Shown here: positions 9,778-18,837 of the stretch, one piece after another
How the letters are laid out: each line of letters begins with the position of its first letter
How positions within the stretch are numbered: the first letter of the stretch is position 1
Source of the DNA: Talaromyces rugulosus
Lineage: Eukaryota > Ascomycota > Eurotiomycetes > Eurotiales > Trichocomaceae
NCBI RefSeq assembly: GCF_013368755.1
Contig: NC_049565.1
Span: 5,084,001 to 5,148,000, forward strand
Direction: 5' to 3'
Length of the DNA: 64,000 nt
Notes under the pieces: model-generated
What the model was told of the DNA's origin: nothing
The model's input: only the letters and a program-made list of their open reading frames with translations
The model's database searches: none
Position numbers and translations under genes: made by a program

Positions 9778-10871
9778 TACTCTTTTGACTCTGATGTGCT
9801 ATCTGAGCCTGTATCAGATTCGGTTTCATTCTCCTTTACTCCGGTGTTGGATATTCTCGTGAACGTATCGTGTTTCTTCTTGCCACGGTTCCTCGGAGAT
9901 GGCGCCCGACGGAGCGGCGCAGGTTCGGGGCAGTATTGGGCAATATGACCCGGTTTTCCGCATCGAAAACAGTTGTCCGTTCTGACAGTATTAATTGGCA
10001 GGCCCGCAGGTGTCCAGTCCATGACTTGGGGCTGTCCTCTGTCGGGGGAGGTTCCTTTTGTGAGCGGACGGGAAGTGTTCCGCTTGTATCGGGACTGGAT
10101 GTTGTCAATCCTTTTCAGCTCTTCAAGGTCGTTCGCTACTCGGTGTAAGCGTTCGCAGAAAGCTTCGTACTGCTTCGGCATGTCGCTCCCGACAGTCGCA
10201 CGCCTCATTTCTTGGTTAATCGCGGTTTTCAGTCGTGAGATTTTTACGTCGTCGGTCCATGATTGACCTCCTGCAAGAAGTAATATCCGTTCAAATTCGC
10301 TGATAAAGTCCTGGAAAGGGGTGCGCCCCTGTCGTATACGGTTAAGTTCAAGGTTCGCCTTCTCCACAAGTTGATGATCTTCGAACAGCACGTTAAGGTG
10401 CGCAAAGAAAGCTTCTAGTGTAGCGGGGGTGACCGTATTTACGTTCCCATGAAGCCGCATCCAGGGGTAGACCTTCGTCTGGGCCTTTCCTGCCAACCGT
10501 CCATAGGCGTACCACAGTTGCTCGTACGGTCCTCCGATCGCTGGTGCATCGACCGTCAATTTTGCATATAGGATTGCCACGAACTGCATATATCGTGAAC
10601 GATCAGAGTCGTCATATTTATCGGGATGGTCAAGGGAGTGGCGCGGTTTGTTCGCACTGTACATAGGGGTTACCGATGGTGTGGCATCAGTAGGGACCTC
10701 GGGCATAGGTGGTTCGGTCGTATTGTTAACTTGTCCTTCGACATGCGATAGGCGAGCGGACATATTCGTCAGAAGGAGTTCCATTCGTTGCATTTGTTCC
10801 AATAACAGCTGGTTCGGTTCCAAAGGTATGCCCCTTCGGTCCGGGCCGTCCCTCGGTGGGCTATTCGTCAT
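9777..10871 (-). CDS. gag: Gag protein with CCHC zinc knuckle
   Basis: 364 residues. The ATG at 10871 is chosen because the open frame upstream has only a TTG. The middle region (about residues 75-250) has the Gag/capsid character of Ty3/gypsy elements, with motifs around LVEKANLELNRIRQG. Residues about 301-314 form a CX2CX4HX4C knuckle (CFRCGKPGHIAQYC) that would bind the RNA. The C-terminal tail is basic, then acidic (ESDTGSDSTSES). The leader from the 5' LTR to the ATG is 207 nt. The stop is followed by a hairpin and an overlapping -1 pol frame. Confidence 0.93.
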   Translation of the reverse strand: MTNSPPRDGPDRRGIPLEPNQLLLEQMQRMELLLTNMSARLSHVEGQVNNTTEPPMPEVPTDATPSVTPMYSANKPRHSLDHPDKYDDSDRSRYMQFVAILYAKLTVDAPAIGGPYEQLWYAYGRLAGKAQTKVYPWMRLHGNVNTVTPATLEAFFAHLNVLFEDHQLVEKANLELNRIRQGRTPFQDFISEFERILLLAGGQSWTDDVKISRLKTAINQEMRRATVGSDMPKQYEAFCERLHRVANDLEELKRIDNIQSRYKRNTSRPLTKGTSPDRGQPQVMDWTPAGLPINTVRTDNCFRCGKPGHIAQYCPEPAPLRRAPSPRNRGKKKHDTFTRISNTGVKENETESDTGSDSTSESKE

Positions 10872-11064
10872 AATGGGGAAATTTCTCAATGCTCAACTCG
10901 GTCGTCGAGGAGCGGCGATATAATAATTCAATCCTCCGAATGAGGAGAGTTGGTACGGTTCTCAGGGGCTCGACTCGAACGAACGAGGAGCGATCGTATA
11001 GCTCAACCCTTCGGGTGAGGGGAGTGGCGCGTTCTCGACCCTTTAAATAGGGGAGGGGGGCGAG

Positions 11065-11077
11065 ACGTTCGAATCTA
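11065..11077 (-). other. Primer-binding site complementary to own LTR
   Basis: On the element strand, one base after the 5' LTR, the 13-mer TAGATTCGAACGT is the exact reverse complement of ACGTTCGAATCTA inside the LTR (11143-11131, LTR positions 193-205). No TGG (tRNA CCA complement) follows the LTR. This is the arrangement of self-priming Tf1-type elements. The alternative is a tRNA fragment, because the sequence resembles a T-arm/B box. Confidence 0.6.
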
Positions 11078-11078
11078 A

Positions 11079-11335
11079 TGTTACGGGCTAGGTCCCGTCT
11101 TACTGGCCTTATGTAGGTCCAGGAATTGAGTAGATTCGAACGTGAGAAAGAGAAGGAAAAGGTTCGCAGGGGTTCGCATTGTCGAATGTCGATACAGGCG
11201 AGTGTGGGTCCCGGGGGCGCCCTAGCGAATCTGGTGTAGCGTCAGGGGGTTCTTCTATGGCGAACCAGGTGCGGACCAGGTGCGGTTATTCTACGAGAGC
11301 GAAGCCTGAGTATCCCAGGGGCTAAGACCCTAACA
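11079..11335 (-). repeat. 5' LTR of inner element
   Basis: 257 bp, reading identical to 5837-6093. On the element strand it begins TGTTAGGG and ends CCCGTAACA. A pyrimidine-rich run precedes the putative primer 13-mer. Confidence 0.96.
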
Positions 11336-11340
11336 CTATA
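11336..11340 (+). repeat. Target-site duplication of inner element, right
   Basis: CTATA, matching 5832-5836. Confidence 0.92.
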
Positions 11341-14300
11341 TGGGATATTAAGAAAGCTCTAGCCCTGAAACCACAGATAGACCCAGGGAACAAGCTACTT
11401 AAGTATTACCATAAGTTCCTAAAACTATTTAATCTAAAGGAAGCTGACAAGCTATTATCATCATATCTAAATATCAATTATTAGATTAAACTAATTAATG
11501 CTAACATAAAGAGGCATAAGCTAGAGATATTATAGGGTCCTCTCTATAATATATTATAAGAAAAACTGCTGGTTCTATAGAAAACTCTCTACAACTTACT
11601 GTTAAAGAACTTCATATATATAAGCAACTCGCCTGCTGCAGTGCTGGTACTATTTATAAGGAAACCTAGAGGAGGATTATGCTTCTATATTAATTATTAG
11701 GCGCTCAACATTATAATAAAAAGGGACTAATATCCACTACTATTAATATATAAGACTCTATAACGAATATCTAAAGCTTAATAGTTTACAAAGCTTAATA
11801 TTATAGTGGCTTTCTATAAGATATACATCGTTAAAGGAGATAAGTAGAAGACAGTTTTCTAAACTAAGTTTGGATTCTATAAATAGTTAATAATATCTTT
11901 TAGCCTTATCAATATACTGAGTATATTTCAACAATATATTAATTAGACTCTTTATAAGTTTCTAGACAACTTTATATCTACCTATCTAGACAACATACTT
12001 ATCTTTATAGAAAGCAGCTACGCGCACTATTAGAAACAAATAATAAGAGTGCTAGAATACCTATATACTGCAGAATTACAGCTAGATATTAATAAATATA
12101 AGTTTAAGGTATAGATAATAAAATACCTCAGATTCATATTAGAAACTAGAAAAGGGATCTAAATAGACCCCACAAAAATCTCTACCATTTTAAAATAAAA
12201 AGCCTTAATATATGTAAAAAACATATAATCATTCTTAAGATTTATAAATTTCTACTGATAGTTTATCTAAAAGTATTCCAATATAATCTATCCACTGACA
12301 GAACTAACTAAAAAGAGAACTATCTTTATTTAGACTAAGGCTGCTAATAAAGCCTTCAAACAACTAAAGTAAATATTTATAAATAACCTAATACTAGTAT
12401 AATTCAACCCTGAGCAGGATATAATCATGGAAGCCAACTCTTTAGAATATATCATAAGGGGGACATTATTACAGTATAATAACAAAGGATTTCTATAAAC
12501 CTGCGTCTACTTCTTTTAAAAGTGCACGCCCGCGGAGTACAATTATGAGATCTATAATAAAGAGCTATTAGTAATAATAGTATATCTAAAGTAATAAGAA
12601 TCTAAACTAATTAGTACTAAAGAGTTTACTATTCTAACTAATTATTAGAATCTTAAATACTTCATACAGCTCCAATGATTGAATAAAAGATAAATAAGAT
12701 AGGCTAATATATTCTTACACTTCAACTATAAGCTTTAATACCGGCTAGGGCGACTAGCTGTCAGATCTGATATATTATTATGACGCTTATAAGATATGCC
12801 TAATAGGATTAACAATGAACATCTAATATACTGAAATAAGTGTCTTATCAACCCTAATAAGGTATAGAGAGACTATCTAGAACAATCTCCTTAGGGTCGC
12901 TTATCGAACATTGTATCTGAACCCTATATCCACGCTACCCACATAGAGCACTTAATGTCAATTAGAGAATAGTAGCAACTAGTTGAAGTTAAGAATAAGA
13001 ATTATAAATAAATCAAAGAAGTTGTATACTAAAAACTCCTGCAGTTTTTTTAAGATCTACAACTTCGCATTATAGTATCTGAATATATAATTAATATAGT
13101 AGACTAGTTACTATTTCGAAACTGATAATAGGTATCAAACAGTGAACCACTCTATACTTATATTATATAAGATACGCACAACTCTTATCTTACTGGATAC
13201 CCAGGTCGAAATATAACCTATGCTATTATAGCCCGACAACTATATTGGCTAAATTTATCTGAGGATGTCTGAAGGTTTGTGAATAATTATAACAAATATA
13301 ATGTGAATACTGTATAGAGACAATACTGATAAAGATTATTAAAACTATTTTCTATTCCCTCGCGAATATGGCAAGATATTAGTATAGATTTTATAGAGAA
13401 ACTCTTAATGTCTAATAGAAATACGAATCTCATAGTAATTATTGACTAACTAGAAAAAGAGATTATATTGATACTATGTAAACATATAGATACTAAGACA
13501 GTGATATTAAAGTTTATTAACTAATTTATACATGAATATAGGCTGTCTAGCAGCATTATATCAGATTGGGGCACGCAATTTGTTAATAACCTTTAGAAAG
13601 ATATATGCAAACGTCTAAAGATCATAAGACAATTATTAACCGCGTATTACTCTTAAACTGATAGACAGATAGAATATGCTAATTCTATGATAGAAGAATA
13701 TCTATAGAACTTCTATATCTATCTCTAAATTGATTAGAGCCTATTAATTGTAATTATATAACTCACAATAAACAGATACGATGCTACTATAACTGATATT
13801 AGCCTCTTCTTTTTAATCTATAGATATAATGTTGAATTACTTTAGTTAAATAAAGCTATCTCTATATCTGAGCAGTAAAGACCTGCTGTCGAACATATAA
13901 ATAATATAGTTACTAAGCTATGGTAAGTCTTTGATATAGCGTAGACTAAGCTTGTCTCAGCGTAGTAGCAAATAAAAGATAGTGTAAATCATCGCTAAGA
14001 GACTCCTCTGAAGTATAAAATAAAATAAAAAGTATAGTTAGATCTTTAGAATATTCAGACTAAATAATTTTTAAAAAAGCTGGACACTTGACATACAAAA
14101 TATACTATACTAGAGAAAGTAGGATCCTATATATATCAACTCAATATCCCTAGAACTATTCATGATGTTTTTTATACAATACTCCTCTATTTTACAGACA
14201 TATATTCGCTCTCTTTATAGACTTAATATAATTATCAGTCACTAGCGCATCTAGTAGAAAGCAATAAAGAGTACTTAGTTAATAGCATACTCAATGAATA

Positions 14301-14457
14301 GACTATACATTGAGGCTACAGACATATAAAGCAATATCTTGTCTATTAGACTGGATATACACAACCTATATAGGAACCTGCCCAGTCTATAGAAAATATC
14401 AAAGCACTCAACTACTGGCTCTAACACCACAACGCCTTTACCAAAGAAGGGGAGTAA

Positions 14458-14714
14458 TATTAGGATTTTAGCCCTTGAGATACTCAGGCTTTACTTTTAT
14501 AGAATAACCACACCTAGTCTGTACCTGGTTCGCTATAGAAGAATCCCTTAACACTATACCAGATTCGCTAGGGCGCCCCCAGGACCTATACTTGCCTATA
14601 TCAACATTCAACAATACGAACCTCTGCGAACCTTTTTCTTCTTTTTCTCACATTCAAATCTACTCAATTCCTGGACCTACATTAGGCCAGTAAGACGGGA
14701 CCTAGCCCGTAACA
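14458..14714 (+). repeat. 3' LTR of outer element
   Basis: 257 bp. The first half is heavily mutated by transitions, while the last 52 bases differ from the intact LTR by one A/T transversion only. It is followed by CGGAC (14715-14719). Confidence 0.95.
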
Positions 14715-14719
14715 CGGAC
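14715..14719 (+). repeat. Target-site duplication of outer element, right
   Basis: CGGAC, matching 3707-3711. Confidence 0.9.
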
Positions 14720-15101
14720 CGCCTGTAAACCCCATACAAAATGACCATTTTTTAGACTTCAAAGTAGCAAAAATTTATTAAGCACCTTAATATAACCAAC
14801 TATGTTTATAATATTATATAAAACATATTAGAAATAACTGTTTTTGAAAATTTTATATACTATAAACTTATATTAATAAAAGTTACGGCTGTATTAATAA
14901 AATACAGCAAATACAATGCTTCTTGAACAATTATAATTATTATGTATATAAAAGATAATATATTATAAAATTAGAAACATAATGATTTAATAAAAATGCT
15001 AAGAATTCTGATCCTAATAATTGCCTTCTTGTATGAGATTACAGGTGGCCCAGCACCTGTGCAGACTTATGTGGTCCGGGAGGATTATTATAAAATACCT
15101 T
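14720..15101. other. AT-rich intergenic DNA
   Basis: Very AT-rich and stop-dense in every frame. No gene or recognisable element was seen. Confidence 0.6.
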
Positions 15102-15258
15102 AGTGTGCAATTGCATATAAGTATATATCAGTGCCACACATATATTGCACGGATTTAGCTTATCCCCGTGACTCCTTACCAATTATCGGGCTTAAGCTTA
15201 ACGTCAATGTCAGTGTGCAAGTATAAGTATATATCAATGACACACATATATATCGCAT
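15102..15258. repeat. Direct repeats flanking 72-bp repeat, copy 2
   Basis: Two related units of about 45 bp (15102-15149 and 15212-15258) share AGTGTGCAA, TATAAGTATATATCA and CACACATATA blocks. Between and partly overlapping them lies 15139-15210, the second copy of the 72-bp repeat seen at 3614-3685. It looks like a small insertion that duplicated or landed between its flanks. It lies 120-280 bp upstream of the aldo-keto reductase start. Confidence 0.6.
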
Positions 15259-15378
15259 GATTGGTGCCGGAGAAATTGATACTGAACGCAAGAAAAGCTC
15301 GAGGTAGACATTGTGACATCTAGTGTCATCTAGCACTGCCATATTTTCTGATATCGTCTACGTTGAAAGACCACAAAA

Positions 15379-16528
15379 ATGCCGGACTCACTTAAATACA
15401 CTGTCAAGAGTTCATCCCGCTCTCTACAAGTAGCGGTGAGTACCGAACCAGCAACCAAAGGCCTATATCAGTATCTGGGCAAGTCCGGCCTGAAGGTGTC
15501 AAGAGTCATCCTGTACGCTATGTCATACAGTCCTATTATTGTTCTACCCTAACGTCAATAGTGGAACAATGAGTTTTGGGACGCCAGAATGGCAAGGTTG
15601 GGTTCTTAACGAAGAAGAGTCACTTCCTCTACTGGAATACGCATTCAAGGCCGGAATTCGGACTTGGGACACTGCCGATCTCTATTCTCACGGTCAGTCT
15701 GAACAGATTATCGGCAAAGCCATCAAGAAGTTCAATCTTCCTCGAGAAAAACTCGTCATTCTCACCAAAATCTTTTTTGGTGTCACCCCTGACACTCCAT
15801 CCAATCAGCCAGGCTCGACTACAGCGAACGATGGCGAGCTTCTCAATCAAGTCGGCTTAAGTCGTAAACATATTCTCGATGCTGTCGATCAGAGCATTGC
15901 GAGACTCGGAACATATATCGATGTATTGCAGATCCATCGTCTAGATCGTTCGATACCATTCGAGGAGACTATGCGAGCCCTAAATGATGTTGTAGTGTCT
16001 GGAAAAGCACGATATCTTGGAGCTTCCAGTATGGCAGCATGGGAATTTCAACAGCTACAAAATATTGCTGACCGGCATGGCTGGCATAAATTTATCTCTA
16101 TGCAAAACTACCACAACTTGATCTACAGGGAAGAAGAACACGAAATGATTCCATACTGCAACAACACTGGTATCGGCCTGATTCCCTGGTCACCTGTTGC
16201 TCGTGGCGCCCTGGCCCGTCCATGGGGCACCCGAAACACTCTTCGAGAAGAGAAAGATCCCGGTCTCCATCTGCTGATTCGGGGAAGAGATGATCAGGTC
16301 GATGAAGCAATTGTAAATCGCGTTGAGGAGGTTGCAAAGAAAATCGGAAAAAGTATGGCTCAAGTTGCAATTGCATGGACTCTGAGCAAAAACATGTGTC
16401 CCATCGTAGGCCTGAATAAGAAGGAGAGAATTGACGAGGCTCTCGAAGCGACCAAGTTTCAGCTGAGCGAGGAGGATATCAACTACCTTGAAGAACCATA
16501 TTTGCCCAGGGCGCGAGTTGTACTGTGA
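15379..16528 (+). CDS. Aldo-keto reductase
   Basis: 366 residues from exons 15379-15512 and 15562-16528. The 49-nt GT-AG intron restores the conserved LGTMSFG segment. NADPH-dependent carbonyl reductases of this superfamily use an Asp-Tyr-Lys-His tetrad. Here it reads as D81 and Y86 (WDTADLYSHGQSE), K114 and H170 (LQIHRLD). The C-terminal NADP-binding part includes GLIPWSPVARGAL and the IVGLNKKERIDEAL loop. The enzyme most resembles the fungal AKR group with an N-terminal extension (yeast YPL088W-like); the substrate cannot be told. The first 30 residues are weakly conserved in character, so the start could lie slightly downstream. It is followed by a decayed beta-mannosidase. Confidence 0.9.
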
Positions 16529-17214
16529 GGGCCACACTACTTGGCTTTATTACATCTGATAGAGTCAGCGATTACCTATAAAATCAAGAAGTAAATCATA
16601 GAGTCATATCACACAGACCACTGTTTCCGTTAAAAAGAATTCCTGAACGTGCCTTTGCAAGTGAGTCGATGTCTGTAGAATGCTTGTTTGCGCAAAGGTT
16701 TGTGTTTGACTAGTGATTTTATTTTTTACTCTAAAGCTGCCTTCTTTCTAGCCATCCTTTACCATGGCCAGCTCGAAGTTTTAGATGTGTTTTGAGCCGT
16801 ACCAAGGAAGATAGCCCTCAGGATTTCATAACCTTAGATCTTGGAGGATTTGGGGCGAGATTGCTAGCGATCGGGCCACCCGCAGCTCATGCATGCCGCC
16901 GGTGTCCTTCGGCTACTGATGTATTAGTTCTCGGACAACTCGTATTTTAGGAAAGAGGTAGCTGCGATGAATAGATAACATGTCAAGGAGCCTTTTGTAA
17001 CCCTTTTTAAGTTAGGGTTGCGATCAGTGGTGGGCTTGCTTCTCGTAAAGTCTTAGGGAGTTTGCAAACCCGAAGCAAGTTTTGCAATCGACTGTACCTG
17101 GTATTATCTAATAGCATATCATAAGCTGTAATTGAAACCATAAATGGGAATCAAATCATAAACAGCACCAGTCCTGTGGTCTCTATTTTCTAAAAATTCA
17201 AAACTGTTCGTTTC
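16529..17214. other. Intergenic region, nothing recognised
   Basis: No coding-quality frame, repeat or RNA gene was seen between the aldo-keto reductase and the beta-mannosidase relic. Confidence 0.6.
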
Positions 17215-18120
17215 TCAATTTCAAACCCCAAAATTTGGTGGCCCAAAGGGGATGGTGAACATCCACTCTATACTGCTAAAGTTGCCTTGATCGACAAGAA
17301 CAATGGTTGCCTGGATCAGCATTGTATACAATTTGGTATCCGGAAATTGAGCTTATCCAGAGACCACTCGCTGACTCACCCGGTAAGATATTCATGTTCC
17401 GTGTAAATACGAAGGTTATCTTCATTCAAGGCGCTGATTGGATCCCGGCGGATAACTTGCTTCCAACACTTACAAGGGAGAAATACTTTGAATATCTGGA
17501 AATGTCCCAGAAAGCCAATCTAAATATGATTCGCGTCTGGGGGACGATTTTTACGAGACAGAAGATTTCTCGGATGCATGCGACCAACTTGGCTTGTTAG
17601 TCTGGCAGGACTATATGCTTGCTTGCGGCAACTATCCAACCCACCCCCACTTTCTAGAAAGTATTCGACAAGAGGCTGAATCCCAGACGTTGAGATTCAT
17701 AAACAAGTCAAGTCTAGCTTTGCTGTGTGGTGGTAACGAACATTTCATGTTTGCCGACTGGAAAACGAAGTATGACCACGAAGATGTAACTGGGCCGTTT
17801 GAAAACACACCATTCCCACAAAGGAAGATATCAATTGATATCTTGACATTCTGCTAAAGTTGCCCAAAAGCTTGCGCCTAACACCCCGTACTGGGCAAAT
17901 TCCCCTTGCAGTGGCTCCACTGCCAACGACGAGACAATTGGAGATATCCATCAATGGGATGGTAGAGTGTCCCCTTCGCGTTTCAGGTTGCAAGCATGTT
18001 TCTGGCGGTATTCATATAGTTTGACATGGCAAGCAACTGCCATACTAAGATTACTACAAATACCAGGTCGGCTTGTCTAAGAGTTCAGTATGTACGGATA
18101 TCCCGACATGAGTGATAAAG
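17215..18120 (+). pseudogene. Decayed GH2 beta-mannosidase (mndB-type)
   Basis: Three shifting frames together spell a central segment of a GH2 beta-mannosidase. The pieces are PKFGGPKGDGEHPLYT, then LIQRPL to GADWIPADNLLPTLTREKYF to NMIRVWG, then FYETEDFSDACDQLGLLV, WQDYMLACGNYPTHPHF and ALLCGGNEH, then PYWANSP to NDETIGDIHQWD, and finally EFSMYGYPDM. Frameshifts occur near 17340, 17545 and 17860, and a TAA interrupts near 18078. The N-terminal third and the C-terminal end are missing. GGNEH carries the acid/base glutamate region. This is a relic of a type-B intracellular or secreted beta-mannosidase. Confidence 0.85.
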
Positions 18121-18837
18121 CTATTACAATGGAAGGGGGTGTCCTTTTTGGGGGGTAAAGGAGGACATCTTCCCACTCGGAGCTGTGTGCCCCGGTCTGG
18201 ATTTCTAAGATGAAAAGAGAACCAGGAGGACAAAACTGTTCAAAAGTGATAAGAAAAAAGACCCCGGGAAACTCCGATTCATTTTACGCAATTGTATAGC
18301 ACCGTGCTCAGGTCGGAGCTTAACCCTGACGTCCCAGGATGGTCATATGAAGGCATTGAACCGAGTCAGCGATCCATGTGATCACGTCTATCGCAATATG
18401 AAAAAGGTTCATTTAATGAATGATTGAAAAACAAATATGGACGGAATTCCAAATTTTTTGTATTATAGGGGGACAAGGAATGTAGCCATGGCTGGGTTTG
18501 AAGCATGACAGGAATTTAATCTCTCATATCAAGTCGAGCCTAGATTATGCACCAGAGTGGATCGGTTGACGTCAATCAGAAATAAGAAAACCGTTAATGA
18601 CTGGAAGAGAAATGGTATTCCCACTGGATTTGCTCTTGATTGTTGCAACCAGGACTCCCCACTGACGTAACCAAAGCCCCTCACTTCCCCAGTTTTTTCC
18701 CGGCGTCTTTATACTTAAACCTAATCCCCGGCTTCGAGAACCATAAAGAGAGCAAACAAGATTGACTTTTGAACGAAATATATTAGAGAGTTTTTGTTTT
18801 GTTGCCATTAACCTACCACGCAAAACGACAAGTCACC
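18121..18837. other. Upstream region of transketolase-like gene
   Basis: No coding frame was recognised. The 200 bp before 18838 presumably hold the promoter and a 5' UTR; the context of the start is GTCACCATG. Confidence 0.5.

Larger units (their letters stand above)
5837..11335 (-). mobile_element. Inner Ty3/gypsy chromovirus, apparently intact and young
   Basis: 5,499-bp LTR retrotransposon in minus orientation, with 5-bp duplication CTATA. The two 257-bp LTRs read as identical over their full length, gag and pol are uninterrupted, and PBS and polypurine tract are in place. Order is gag (zinc knuckle), protease, RT, RNase H, integrase, chromodomain, which defines a chromovirus. Together with a PBS complementary to the element's own LTR, this points to the Tf1/sushi-like fungal group. 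It inserted into a RIP-degraded relative and carries none of that mutation itself, so insertion post-dates the mutation of its host copy. Confidence 0.96.
5271..14457 (+). pseudogene. Pol pseudogene of outer element, split by inner insertion
   Basis: Protease, reverse transcriptase, RNase H, integrase and chromodomain regions are all traceable as nonsense-ridden counterparts of the intact pol. Reading resumes in register after the 5,499-bp insertion: sequence before 5836 and after 11341 joins as the protease-RT linker. The pol end at 14457 abuts the 3' LTR, as in the intact copy. Confidence 0.9.
3712..14714 (+). mobile_element. Outer Ty3/gypsy chromovirus, RIP-like degraded, full length
   Basis: Complete but dead copy of the same family as the inner element, in the opposite orientation. 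It is bounded by 257-bp LTRs and a CGGAC duplication. With the inner element and one CTATA removed, its length is exactly 5,499 bp, equal to the inner copy. Gag (4176-5270) and pol (about 5250-14457, interrupted at 5837) can be followed codon by codon against the intact copy. They are filled with stops created by C-to-T and G-to-A changes. I saw almost no transversions and no net indels in the parts compared. The extreme ends of the two LTRs are nearly unmutated. This pattern is what repeat-induced point mutation leaves, although many changes are at CpG as well as CpA. Confidence 0.95.

Noticed and set aside
11065..11077. Conventional tRNA 3'-end primer-binding site
   Set aside because: The PBS does not begin with TGG, while a perfect 13-nt match to the element's own LTR exists; a tRNA-fragment primer is kept only as an alternative.
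3712..14714. Outer element as a different family from the inner one
   Set aside because: LTR length, leader length, gag and pol coordinates and total length coincide exactly; differences are essentially transitions.
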